NCBI RefSeq assembly: GCF_000003815.2
Contig: NC_049983.1
Location: 10,136,750-10,200,749, forward strand
Direction: 5' to 3'
DNA from: Branchiostoma floridae
Lineage: Eukaryota > Chordata > Leptocardii > Amphioxiformes > Branchiostomatidae
Length of the DNA: 64,000 nucleotides
The translations under genes and the position numbers were made by a program. Below are positions 22,430 through 35,500 of this stretch, one piece after another; position 1 is the first letter of the stretch; every line of letters begins with the position of its first letter. The notes under the pieces were generated by a model. It was not told the DNA's origin, did no database searches, and was given only the letters and a program-made list of their open reading frames with translations.

Positions 22430-24110
22430 AACTCACAAGTCTTAACACTGTTCTTGTTTCTTACTGCACAACATGCATGGTGGTAACAATATCAGTCGTA
22501 TTTGGTCTGTCATCTCAGACAATATCCAAACTTCCAAGACTTACTTTTCTATAAACAAAATGATATATTTTATAAAATATATAACATCCATTCCTACCAT
22601 TAGGTTTGATCTATCACCCATTTAACATTGCAGTATCATTCAATGCCTTATACATCACTTGAACCAGTTCATGTTACAAGTGGTTGTTCTAAAGTGCATG
22701 TATTCATTAACACCAAATTATTTATTTCAAGGAAGTCTACATTAACATGGCAATTGTGCACAATATCATCTCAGACAATGCCCATACCTCCAAGACTAGC
22801 TTCTAGTTCTAGAAAGAAAATAATACATTAGAAAATATGCATGGTCATCAGCATAGCTTTGGTCAGTCACTCATGTTTATATCAACGTTACATTCAATGT
22901 CGTACACATCACTTAAAGTAGTAAATATTTACATGTTGTTCCAAGGCACATATTTATATTCAGCATGCACGTATTGACATTCGAATGATGACTCATTTCT
23001 TTTGGTAAAATCCATAGTTTTTACGTAAATTCTAAAATTTGTTCCAACACAGAGAAAGCACCATGAAATGTCGGTCGATTTTGTCGTGTCACTAGAAATA
23101 ATGGTCCACCACCATCGGTAGTGTCTCAACATATGCACATAGAATCCCCTGGACATACAGTTGCTCTTGACCTAGTTCGTATTTTGGGTACGGAGCAGGG
23201 GCGTAAAGGAGGCAATATTTTTTTTCTATTTGCTTTAGACAATGTGGCACTATTACCCTGTGCAAGTTAGTGACTTACATTAGCAGTGCCACATACACAG
23301 TACAGGCAGAAGGTAAATGCATCATTTTCTTTTACCTCCCGGACCGAATTATGTACCCATTTTTACACCTGGGTGAAGTGAGGAAGGACGTGTAAAGTGT
23401 CTTTCAAAGGGACACAACGTCGGGTGCACGGCGGGTATCGAACTCGGGACCTCTAGGTTCCGAGCCGACCGCTCTAGTACAGCCAGTTACGCTACACATG
23501 ACGCCACAAGGTGGCAATCTACCCCAACTGAACTGTGACGGTGGTAAATTCTATTGTCCATCTTTTGACCCACTTCTGACGTCATTACACTTCCGGCTTC
23601 CGGAAAGTCAGGCATCTAATAAAGGTTGACGAGACCGCCCAAAATTTCGAGGTGTTTTCTTTGTGTTGGGACAAATTTCAAAATTTACAACAACTTGTTG
23701 AAGTCTCCAGTAACATTACAGTAATGCACGATATCAGTCGTGTTAGATTTGCTTGACATCTCAATGTTCACAATTCAAAAGTTATCTTCTGCATAAGAAT
23801 ACATTCTAAAAATACCAACGATCATTAACATAGCTTTGATATGTTTATATTAGCAGTAAATATTTACTTATTGTTCTAAGGCATATATCAATATTCAACA
23901 TCAACTTTTTGGCATCATTAAAGTCTACAATGATATTGCAGAAATGCACAATATCAGTCATATTTAGCTTGACATCTCAGAAAATGACCATAATTCCAAG
24001 ACTAGCTTCAACAAGAAAACACACTGTAAAATATACCCAAGATCATCAACATGGCTCTGATTGTTACATTAACAATTCAGAATTACTCGATGTCTTACAT
24101 ATCATTTGCA
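22430..24110. repeat. Diverged local repeats
   Basis: Phrases such as GCACAATATCA...CATCTCAGACAAT...CCAAGACT recur near 22480, 22757, 23735 and 23950. They are accompanied by repeated CATATTTATATTCA-like and GTTCTAAAGGCATAT-like pieces. The copies are diverged and non-coding, in keeping with an old tandem or element-driven expansion. Confidence 0.55.
23340..23497 (-). mobile_element. tRNA-derived SINE
   Basis: On the minus strand, 23497-23425 resembles a tRNA head: an A-box-like GCGTAACTGGCTGTAC and a B box GGTCCCGAGTTCGATACCC. It is followed by a conserved-looking SINE body (GACACTTTACACGTCCTTCC, then TCACTTCACCCAGGTGTAAA). The head no longer folds as a clean tRNA. The body resembles central domains seen in other invertebrate SINEs; this likeness is from memory and not computed. 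Confidence 0.75.
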
Positions 24111-24250
24111 CCAGTTAATTTTTAAAAGTCGTCCCAAACCATATATTTGTATTCATGAAAATTGTATTATTGACAATTTTTTTTTAAAATTTTTGCTCTA
24201 AATAAAGTCAAAGTCTACATCACACAAGAACACGCTTAGGGTTTGTTGTT

Positions 24251-24320
24251 CACTGGGTAGTCGCCATGCACTGCAGCGTGTTTCTGGATCAGAAGGTCCC
24301 GAGTTCGAATCCCATCGCTA
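24251..24320 (+). mobile_element. tRNA-like SINE head remnant
   Basis: Contains CACTGGGTAGTCGCCATGCA and a B-box-like GGTCCCGAGTTCGAATCCC. No acceptor stem closes, so it is a SINE-type remnant rather than a tRNA gene. Confidence 0.5.
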
Positions 24321-24329
24321 ATCCAACTT

Positions 24330-26390
24330 GCGGACTACGTGAATGTATTACCTAGCTGTTTTACTTTTGGCACGTTTAGAAGTAGTTAGCTCTTGAATTT
24401 CATCAGGATTTTGTCGCATTTGACAATACAGATGACACATCATGTTTCCTTTTTTGTTAACAGATTCTCCATACATGACCACATGCATGACAGTACTAGT
24501 ACGAATAGAACGACTGGAATTTCAGAACGTTCCCTTCCTTTTACCAATGAATACGATGAATATCATTTCAACATAATATGTGCAGTGGAGTGTTGCGGCA
24601 TTAGATAAAATCTATATTTTGAATTCACAAACCCAAATTATTTATTTTTTTTGCATAATCAGAACACCATTTTGAACATGAAATGGCATGAACATTTTTG
24701 TCTTGTCGATGTGTTGGTTATCATTCATTACTACATATATGTTTGATATTCTTATTTGCTTACATGCTACATGTCTTTTACAACATGTTATTTTTTTAAC
24801 AATAAGGAGTATGATGAACCATACCTATATAGAAAATCACAATATGATGTTGGATTTTTACACAAACTGTAATTATGTCTCTCATCTACTTACTTTTTGA
24901 TAATTTTCAGGCATTACTGGATATGTAAAAGAAAACTCCAAACTCATATGATCTACAAACCTGACGAAATCATTTCCGGAAAATTGATTGTATGTTAAGT
25001 TTCTCATATGGTATTAATGGTATGCTGATCCGTTAGGAATAAAGGAAAATAGAATAATCTTCTACTACTTCTGTTACAAATGTTCCTACGAAGATGGTTA
25101 GTGCCCCTGCTATCCTCCTTGGTTGGATTCCATCTCAGAGAATGGGTACATTTATCCAAGAATGAAATTTCAAAACTAGAAAGGCCGACATTTGCTTAAG
25201 AGCAAATACAGCATATTTCAGCCATACCCCTTCCCACGCAACATTGGACTGTTCCAAATCACCCCTGCGCAAAAATGGAACATCCTCTTAACAGTACATT
25301 ATCCCCCAAAGTGGACTGGTATTGTGAATTGACTCCAGGTAAAAACAGAGCTTGCTTCTATTTTTCAGAAAATGACAATAATCACACCTTCCATTCAGAA
25401 AATTTTCATCATGACTGAAAATTGTTGAATGACTTCATGTAATGTCATTAACAATTTTCAGTACGATAACTAGGTGTAAGTTTAAAAAAGTATAAGCTCC
25501 TTGTGATGTGGGTACATTTATTATTGCAATGAACTTTTTTTATTCAAGTAGGGCATACGATTTAATAATTATCAAGCAGGTGCAGGTACTGTAGGAGCGT
25601 TTGTTTTCTTCAAGCTGTAAAACTGTTAAACTGTTTTACTTTGTATGCAATCAACCATCGAGCCTATTCTTATTTTAGTTTAACAACTTCCTGCCAGACC
25701 CGGAAGATACGATTGAACCTTGTTCGAGGATTTATTTTCGTCTGTCTGGTCAGTCTGTTCATACCCTGGCGCTGAGAGTGTTTTATTGGGCTGAAACTCT
25801 GGCAGTTTAAAGTTACTTACAATTTAAATGTTCAAAGTTTATGCCAAACAACAACAGCACTAGGAAATGTGGCCACTATAGACAGGTGGTCACTATAGAG
25901 AAAATGCTGATCTATTGACTAGGAGCCATACTTTACACATGATTTCAGTACACTGATCATTAATCATATAAACATTGCACAGGTAAGCCAATTGTTTAGA
26001 TGTACAATTAAGTTCAAATAATTCTGAAGAGAAATATTGATGAGAAAATAATCATTCTCGCCACTGTCTAACTTATAATTACGTATCAAAACTAAACGCA
26101 GATTTTCTAACTAACGCACCTTTCGCCGACTTCATCATAGGACCGCCGGCTATCAATCAAACACGGCTGTTGATTAGACTTAGAGTTTCAAACAGTCATG
26201 TGCTGTGTGCCAGTTGACAGCGAACTTCATGCTACGTGATGTTTTACATTGCTTGGACCTTCTTTCCTACAGCGGTGCTTCTACAAAATATTTAGACTGT
26301 AACACTGAGTTTTATAGAATAGAATTTGACGCAGAACAGCGTTTTTTGCTGGGTATTTTTTTTTAAACATGTCCGTGGGAATATCAGCGA
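24330..26390. other. No gene recognised
   Basis: AT-rich sequence with no splice-bounded coding segment and no strong inverted repeat seen. Confidence 0.5.
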
Positions 26391-26410
26391 GGCGGCGACG
26401 TAGGGATATC

Positions 26411-27690
26411 AGACCGTCAACAAAAGTCGCACGGCGGCTAACGGCGCAGCGAAGATACTAGCGCTATAAATAAGCGCTTCAACTAAGGATGGCAACCCGT
26501 ACAATATTTTTGTATACTGTTGAGCTAAGTTTGTTGTTTATGAGGTTTTAGTTGTCTTTGAAGCTTTGACCCGAAATATTTTAAAGTCAAACTGCTGAAG
26601 AGAAGTAAGTGACTGCTACGATTATCGTAGATATGGCCCTAAAAAAACTGATAAAAGAAGCCTTCTCAATAGCCTAAAATGCAAGAGCTTCCGGGGGGGC
26701 TTCGCCCACCTGGGTCCCCCCCACAGTGGCCCTACCCCTGGACCCCGCCAGGGACATTCGGCGGCCCCCGGACCCCTGTCCGACGCTTTGAAAAAATCCT
26801 GGCGAGAAGTCTGTACGGCCTGAGTCTTCAAGTTAACGTATTGTGTGGTCCCGCTTATGAATATTAATTAGCCTTCGCTTTCCTCTTCGCTGATTGGCTG
26901 AACCATTAATTGAATTAACTCTTCCTGCCGGCTAGACGCAGGTGCAGATGTCGGCTCTGTGGGGTGAACGTCCGAAAGGTCACGGCATGGAGAACGAAAG
27001 AAAACCAATTTCCCCTAAAAAAAAGTGCTGTAATTAAGCCTTTTACAGTACTTTATGCCAAACATTTTACTTGGATCATTTTACCAACTATATTATGCCT
27101 ATCTATACCAAATGTTACTCATACCAGGGTACAGGGGTGCAAAATATACCGTTATAAGACCGTCAACAACAGTCGCACGGAGCTAACAGCGCAGCGAAAA
27201 TACCATCGCTAGCGTTTCAACTTCGGATAACAAGTTATAAGTACTGTTGAACTCAGTAACGTTAAAGTTTGTTTTTAGTTGCCTTTGACGGTTTGACCTG
27301 AAACAGTGTTACGCTAAACTCCTGAAGAGAAGTTAAGTGACTGCTGCGATTATCATAGATATGCCCCTAAGAACTGATACAATATAAAGCCTTCTGAATA
27401 GTCTAAAATGCGAGAGCCTTAGGCGGGCTTTGCTCCCCCTGGCGGGAACACTGCTATATACGGGATCATGAGGCCCCGCTTATGAATATTAATTAGCCTT
27501 TGGCCTCCTCTTCGCTGATTGGCTAGGTCTTTGATTCAATTAACTCTCCGGCTGACGCGCACAGGTGTGGCTCTGTGCGGGGTCACGGAAGGTCACGTCA
27601 GGAGGCCAAAAGAAGACAAATTTCCCCTCAGAAAAGTGCCAAAATTAATCATTTTAAAGTTGTTTATGTCAAAAATTTTACTTGAATCTT
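26411..27690 (+). repeat. Two-copy tandem duplication, about 750-bp spacing
   Basis: Copy 1 (about 26411-27120) and copy 2 (about 27158-27730) are collinear: AGACCGTCAACAA.AGTCGCACGG, CTAACRGCGCAGCGAA, CTTATGAATATTAATTAGCC, TCCTCTTCGCTGATTGGCT, AATTTCCCCT, and CCTATCTATACCAAAT-like ends. Copy 2 runs straight into the 163-bp tandem array. The block GGGGGGGCTTCGCCCACCTGG in copy 1 is shortened in copy 2. Confidence 0.8.
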
Positions 27691-27739
27691 GTTACCAAGT
27701 ATCTAATGCTTATCTATACCAAATTTCAGGTCATTTAAT

Positions 27740-28260
27740 TGTAATACCAGGGTACAGGAGCCAAAAGTGTCCTTTTTTGGTCAAAAATTGGCCAAAAATC
27801 GCAAAAATAAGCATTTTGTTGCATTGTACACCAAAAGTGTTATTGAATTTATATGAAGGGATTATCAAGGCACATCTGTGTCAAATTTCAGCTCATTCGG
27901 TTGCAATACCAAGGTACAGGAGCCAAAAGTGTCCTTTTTTGGTCAAAAATTGGTCAAAAAATCGCAAAAATAAGCATTTTGTTGTACTGTACACCAAAAG
28001 TTTTCTTAAATTTATATGGGGGCATTATCAAGGCACATCTCTGTCAAATTTCAGCTCATTTGGTTGTAATACCAGGGTACAGGGGCCAAAAGTGTCCTTT
28101 TTTGGTAAAAAATTGGTAAAAAAATCGCAAAAATAAGCATTTTGTTGTACTGTACACCAAAACTGATATTGAATCTATATGGGGGACTTATCAAGGCACA
28201 TCTGTGCCAAATTTCAGCTCATTCGGTTATAATACCAGGGTACAGGGGGCCCAAATATAC
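27740..28260 (+). repeat. 163-bp tandem repeat, about 3.2 copies
   Basis: The phrase GGTACAGG followed by GCCAAAAGTGTCCTTTTTTG starts at 27751, 27913 and 28076, and its beginning recurs at 28239. This gives periods of 162, 163 and 163. Each unit also holds ATCGCAAAAATAAGCATTTT and TCAAGGCACATCT. Its long open frame is a by-product of the repeat, since the unit length is not a multiple of three. Confidence 0.9.
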
Positions 28261-28269
28261 AGTTTTGGT

Positions 28270-29505
28270 CTTAAGATGACCAAAAAACCTTAATAAAATC
28301 ATTTAAGAGACAGATATGGAAAAAATGAAAAAAAAAGCCCGAGGGTATTGGCCCACTCTACCCTTGTGCCAAATTTCAAGTCATTCGGTTGAGGAACAAC
28401 GGAGATACCGTGTTCTGAAGATTTGACAGGAGAAAGAAACATTACGAATACAATATATTTCACCATACCTATGGTATGGCTGAAATATAAAAAATTATCA
28501 TTTGGGTTTCCAATACTCTACAGCCAGAAAAATGTCCTGGAAAAAACAATGCAAGTGGTACAATACAGACCAAGAAGAACAGCATCCGGGTCATGTTTGC
28601 ATCTGCCAGACAGTTTTTCTCAACGTAAATAGAATATTTAAGGGCCATGAGTTTCAAGTAGTTACAGCTGGTAAAATACAATATTTTTAATCCGCATTGT
28701 GGAAGTCTGCGTTTTGAAATCTGTAACAGTAGCAAGAATAAAACATTTTTTCTATCGTTTTTTTAACTTTTCAAATATGAATGTGTTTTCTCATTGTATT
28801 TTGTTGTCATTTGTTTATGTTTTTTGTGTGATTTACATGGAATGTCATACGAGGATAGAAAACATCAACGTTCGTTTATATATGGTAGCTTTAGTCTCAT
28901 TGGAATTCAGACTGACATTTTATTGTTATATGATCATTTGGTACAAGCCAAAATAAACTATTCAAAATACATATAAACAAAAAAATATTTATCCAATGTA
29001 CAATACAATTTTTTCGTGTTTACTGGATGAACGATATTAGATTTTTTTCAAGGAAGAAAAAAGGAAAAGGAAACACAAAGAATGAAAGACAAGAGTTCAA
29101 AGACCTCATACCTTCGTCACATGACTTTGCCGACTAATGTATTCTAATGGTTTGTCATTGATTAAGCAAATTAGGTACTCATTTTCATAGATCTTATCAG
29201 TCAATCTTCTTTACCCCCCAAACACTGACAATTTATTGTAGCGATTTCCAAAAAAATTATGTGCAAATAAGAGCACTTTCTAACGTTAACATATTATGCA
29301 CATGAGTATCTGTTATTGTTTTAAGAAATAACGGAATAGTAAGTGGTAAGCGGTAAAGAATGGTACGTATTCGTACAAAATCTTATTGGTAGAAATGTGA
29401 CATACAAAGTCAAATTTTCTGGGAATCAGTTATGTCCAAAAAGGTTATTAAAGCAGGAAAATCAATGTCGGCAAAATTTTGTTCATCAATTTTGTCAATC
29501 TGTAC
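28270..29505. other. No gene recognised; holds the receptor 3' UTR
   Basis: AT-rich. The part nearest 29505 should contain the 3' UTR of the minus-strand receptor. A fragment near 29100-29240 (ACCTCATACCTTCG...TTGATTAAGCAAATTA) resembles one at 15060-15150 in the copy B intron. Confidence 0.5.
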
Positions 29506-32500
29506 TTACTGAACCTGACAGCGTGCGGACGCCGGTTCATAGCTGTTTGTCTCGGGGGAGTCAGGGGTGTCATTTATTGCCTCTCTACGGTCATTCTGGC
29601 TGTAGGCAGCCGCCGGAGACCTGTCAATACTGGCCGCAGGGGAGGGGCAGATGTAACTGTTTCCCCGACCAGTGGCGGGCCCGCTACGATGGTTTTCATC
29701 ATAGATGGCGGACTGAGTACCCGTCTCGCTACTGGGCAGGGCGGTAGGGTGGTAGCTATGGGCCACAGGGAACTCTGCGGAGTTGCAGACTACCTCGCTA
29801 GGGTCATGCTGGTCATATGTGCTGGACAGGGTGCGCTCTTGGTCAGTGGCCAGACCAGGGGAGTTGTAGCAAGGTGCCTTACGGGTACGCTTAGCGGCCT
29901 CTCTAGGGTCACGTTCGTCATATGTGTTGGAGAGGGTGCGCTCTTGGTCAGTGGCCAGGGCAGGGGAGTTGTAACAACGTGCCTTGCGGGAACGCTGAGC
30001 GGCGCTGGCATTTTGCAGGTAGGCAGAGGATTTAGTGGCACCCGGGTTGGGGAGGATGGATGGGTGCTGGTAGCACTTACGGCCGGACTTGTCGCGACCA
30101 TTTCTGCCATAGGCAGCCAGGACGGCACCTTCCCTGTTTGGTGTCTGACGGGGGCGCTCTGTGCTGTATGGGCGGGACGGCACGGGGTGTGTCTGCGCGC
30201 GGGCGCGGCCTGCGTACGCTGCACTAAGCTTCGCCAATCCGTACGGGACGATTTCTGACTGAGAAGAATCTGCCCTGCGCAGATCAGGGTGGTCCTTGAA
30301 CCTACCCTCAGCGTAAGGGCTGATGACTGATTCTGAATCACTCAAGCTGTCGTGATCGGCAAAACCACCCTCAGCGTACGGACTGATCGCTGACTCATCC
30401 GAGTTGCCATGATGTCCAAGAGGCCACCGGGAGCAGCCAGTGATCTGATTGCCATTGCGGGGTGGGCCTGCGGGGTTATCTGGGGCCTTGCGCTTGAGTT
30501 CGCGCCAGATGTACATGGCACATCCCCACACTCCCAACACAGCAAGTGGCAACAACAGACCAATGATTGCCGACACGATGTACCACATTGGATCTTCATA
30601 GCCACCATCTCTCGCGCGTGTGGACAGTGGTTTAGTTTTGATGCCTGTGAGCAGCAATGTGGTGCTGATGATGGTTGAAAATGGTGTGGTGTTCATGAGT
30701 GAGAGCTCTGTGTCTTGGGGTGTTGTTATGTCAGAGTGTGCGCGCTCGCTCGCAATGAAGACCGCGGTGTGGGAGCCAGTTTCCGAAGAAGCAGTACAAG
30801 TGGTGTTCTCGAAGGCCAAGGGCTCGGCGGTCTCTAGCCAAAGGGTGAATCTGGACTTCCCCATGTAGTTGGAACACAAGCTACCATTTCCTGATTCCCC
30901 CAATAGGTTAGTTGGCCCCTTGCATTTCACCCAGCCCTCGGCCTTTAGGTCTGTCACCACTTTAACGGTTAGGTTGCCTGTCGGCAGGCTGTCGTGTGTG
31001 GTCGTGTTGGTGTCGTATGTTATGTTCACCACGTGGTGTAAGCCGTTAGGGAAGGCAAAGTACACTTTGGGCGATTGCTCCCAATACACGTCGCCAACGG
31101 CTTCGTACTGGTACGAGGCGCTGCGTTCAACATGCACGATTTCCACCAGCGGCGCTGGGCAGGGCAGTGATCTGGGATTGACTGGTGCGGGAGGATTGGG
31201 CTTTAGTGCCGAGTCGGGACAGCTTGTTGCCAGGAGATCATGCATTGCGGAGATGAATCGCTGTTTGAACTTCAGGGTGTTCCCCTGGTGTTCGTACACC
31301 CATTCATTCGCACAGGTACAGCGCGGAGGATTATCCAGGGTGATACCCCTCAATGACAACGCCCTCCCTTCCAACGCGATGGTGGCAATCGCATTTCCAC
31401 GCAAAAAGATATTGAATGGAAATGTCGATCTGAACCATCTGCCAGACAGGAAGGTCAGCCTGTTTCTCGCCAGGTCTAGTTTGGACAATTTCGTGTTTGT
31501 GCTGAACGCGCCCGCAGCGATGTGCGAGATTCTGTTACCCTCTAGCTTCAGGGATCCCAGATGCTCAAGACCGTGGAACATCCCCGCGCCGATCGCTGTC
31601 AGCTTGTTCCCAACAGCGCGGACATATTCTACGGACTTGATCGCCTGCAGGGTCCCGGGTGGCACGTTAGAGATAAGATTGGCACTTACGTCAATCCACT
31701 CCAGCTGCACTCCCAGGAACGTGTCAGGTGACAGAGTCAGGATTTGGTTGTCCACAAAGATGAGTTGGTACAGGCTGGACAGCCCATCTAGGCAGCCATC
31801 CTATATGGTTTAGAAAGTAAGAAATCACGAAAATTAAAACATGTGTTAAACTCCACGTCAAGGAGAAAATCATTGTCACTTTGGAGCTAGACCCATCAGA
31901 TATCTGAGTAACAATCGTATAAGTCTTCACTTACTTTAAAACAAAACAAAACATGTAAGCTAAGTAAGTCCTTCTTTCGGAAAAATTGGTTGATATAATG
32001 CTCTCCTATGTTAAGTCCTGTCAAAGCTGGCCCTGCCAGAGACTCATTACAATATTGAAATGACATTTAAATGAGCCAAGGTGCGACTGGAAAGGCTATA
32101 ATTGGGTGATAATTGGTCTGGCTTCCCCCTCCCCTGCCCCTCCTCTATTTTGCATTCCTATACGCGCTAATTGACATCCTGCTGGGCGCCCCCTGGGCTC
32201 AGTCAGTTAGGACATTCCAAGATGGCGGACTGTACAACTACAAGAGATTCCATAACAACAGGAGGCAAGGAGGTTTTTAAGCGTCGTTTGGAAAGAGTTT
32301 TCTGCAGTAACACAGCTCGGAACGCGGTGAGCATGTTTATAATCACTTGTAGGTAGACAAAGACTAAAGATTACGAGGTTTTGTCAACATATTTTAGTTT
32401 GAATTGAAAACAATGGGAGTATGCTAGTGACGTACAATAACATAAACAAAGGGTTGTTTGATAAACCCGGCTCTCTGGTGTGAAACGATCGAGGCAAGTT

Positions 32501-35500
32501 CCTAAGGTTTAAGCCTTGCATTTCTTTGTCTTACAGATATCGAGTCTTAAATACGGTCTTTGCCCTCTTATACTTATAAGGCATGGTATTGTTAAACGCT
32601 AATTTAGTGAAAGTGGTGGGAAATTATTTGCAAATGAGCTGTTTTGCCCCCCTCCCTCCACTAGGCCAATTGTCTTCTGTAAAGTGTTAAATACTGCCTT
32701 AGTAAAGTGTAGCTCAAATAATGGAACTTGGACAAAGAACAAAGGGCACATCTAAAAACACAAAACTTACTTTCAAAAACGAATTAAAAAAAGAGACTTA
32801 GTCTTTTCGGAGTTATCAGCCTGTCCTACTTTTATTTATTTCCAGCATTTTATCTCACTGTAATCACTTATTGATCTTGCAGTGACCACTGACAATGTAG
32901 GACCAGTGCCTTATCTACACTGAAGATGGCTAACAGCTGGCCTTCATGAAAAAGAAGGTAAGTAGACTGTAGTCATGTAGGTTACAGGTTCAATATCCAC
33001 ACAATTGACAATATCTTCCTTTTTGATGAATTGCAAATACGTACTTTCAAAAAATGATTGTAACTGTTACGTAAGTTAACTTACTGGAAATATTTTAACA
33101 GTGAAACAATGTTAATAGGTGATTGCATTATAATACTGTAAGTGCATTTAAGTTCGCGTGGATTTAATTCCGCGGTAGCAGGAAAAAGGACTTTTCGCGC
33201 GTGTTTTAAGTTTGTCGTAGCGCCATACACTGTCTATAGCCTCTTACTGCAATGGAAAAAACATCAATCCACAGCGAAAGTTTCTGCATTTACAGTATTA
33301 TTACACTGAAGTGTCAAATGAGTATCATTGCTTGGAAACCACAACACATTCCTTTTTTTCTAACTAATGATACATACAAGATCAAGGAAAATTATTCACA
33401 GAATTACATTAATTTCATTTCCACCAACATCATATGTATCTTGTACCACAACAATTCTGAATGACAACCATCTAAATAATGAAAACTTTCTAAATAGAAA
33501 GCGATTGCACATATTGGGCTCTTCATACCATCTAGAAGAGGACACATGACTAAGAGGCAATTATATTCCTTGGCATCATAATCAGGGTTTTTCAAAACCC
33601 ATCACAAAAAAAGAAGTACTACAAATAAATTGCTGTTGCAAACACTTTCATGAGAACAGTTAATACTACTATACAATGCTTTCAGACATGAAAGCAACCA
33701 TATTATGACCTGTACAAGTGTACTCCAAAATGCCGCAAGAGATGCTCTGCATATCGGATTCTCTTTTCCAGTGCCGAAGCCTCCGGATCATTACGGGCAT
33801 CTGACACAGTTGGCACTCTACCTATGTCAACAAGAAAGTGTTTTTCCCAAGCGGCATATTTTTTCCTAGCTTCGTCTAGATGCCTACTAAGATGACAAGA
33901 TACTTGCGCTACACAAGTGTTGTATTCCTCCTTGACCCAATGGCTCTTTGGTGCCATCTTCATCTTGGCCTTCATCTTGTCTGCCTGCTTCACCACAGGC
34001 AGATCCCCCAGCACAACTGCCAGTGCAGAACCCAACTTGGTCTGCCATTTTGACTCTTCCCTGAAACAAGAATAGTCACAGCTTTATAACCTTTATCTCA
34101 TCAACCTGTGCTTTAAACCATTATACATGATAAACTAATGAAGTATTAAAACCTAAATTCCATTAATCATATCACTGTTACTGTAATCCTTCACCAATCT
34201 CATTATTTTATGATTGGAAAGTATGTTCATTACTCATTAAAACACAAGTTTACTTGTTAACTTATAATAATGAAAAGTTGTGCATATCAGGAATGAGTAT
34301 GTGATCATGAGTGGGTCATTAAAATAGAGTACATGTATTTAAATTTCCCTGGAACATATCTGCTGTTATTGTCTTACTAGTTTCTACTCTTAGCATTGCA
34401 TGTTTACCTTTGAAAAAACATAGGTCCCTTTAATGCGACATTCTATACTTTGGAATGTTAATAGCTAATTTGCAGAAGTATTAACTTTTCATGTCACATA
34501 AAGATTTTTTTTTGATAGATTACAGATTTAAAAGGACACTCATGTACCTGCTTTTGTTCTCGGCAGGAATACTTGGAGTAGCCGGTGGGGTCATCATGCT
34601 GGTACCTGGAAGGCTCACACTTCTTGTCATAGTTGGTGTGGTGAAGCTGCTGTGCTTGGAACTACAGAAGACATATAAAGGTAGAACTATTATAATGGGG
34701 CATATAGTATGGGATGAAAATGGTATTTTACAATTGTCAGAATTTCTAAATCTAGACATTCTTTATTCTTTGATATATTTTACTACTTTATGTATACAAA
34801 GGATATGCAGGGGTTGTCACATGTCATGTCGTATCTAAATTTACTTTCTAAGTCCATTGAGGTAAATCCCAGTATGTAAAATGATGGCCTTGTGTACAGA
34901 GAATTACGTATAACAGAATACTTGGTATAACCATCAGCCTAATCCCTTTTATACACAGAAAAGCCAATACTGTTTTTACATCTCTTGTCCCTTTGACGTT
35001 ACACTTACACTTTGTTTTCATTGCATATCAGATACTCATTCAAAGTTTGCTCCTTAAAACTTTTCCTATAATAAAACATATACATTACTATAAGTGATGA
35101 TGTACCAGTAATACACCAACCTATGTCTATGATAGTTGCCAGTGGAGCGCTCTGCTTCCTGCACTGGTGTTCTGGGAGGTGTGGAGACAGGGCTGCTTCC
35201 TGGTGACAAACAGCTGCCTACTTGTCCCCTGAAATTGAAATATACCAACTGTCACTGTTTTCATATTCATCCCCATTTACTTTTTATTTGCAAACAAAGA
35301 TCAGATAGTTCATACTGTTAATGGTATTTGTGACCATATCTATATTCATTTCAATCTTTTGGTTTTGGTTTTAGTATTTACTCAAGACATATTTTAAGAT
35401 TTCATGTACATGTAAATGTACATGATTGTTAACTGTTATATATGGTAACTTCAATGGTACACAATATACCTTATCTCTCCTCCAGATCTGATGTTGCCAG

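Noticed and set aside
24251-24320. Functional tRNA gene
   Set aside because: A B-box-like sequence is present, but there is no closing acceptor stem and no good anticodon arm. A SINE remnant fits better.
27519-28136. 205-codon open frame
   Set aside because: It runs through the 163-bp tandem repeat. Since 163 is not a multiple of three, each unit is read in a different frame, so it is chance openness of AT-poor-in-stop repeat sequence.
29479-31813. Plus-strand open frames of 259 and 314 codons
   Set aside because: They lie antisense to the receptor exon, have no domain and are shadows of its GC-rich coding sequence.
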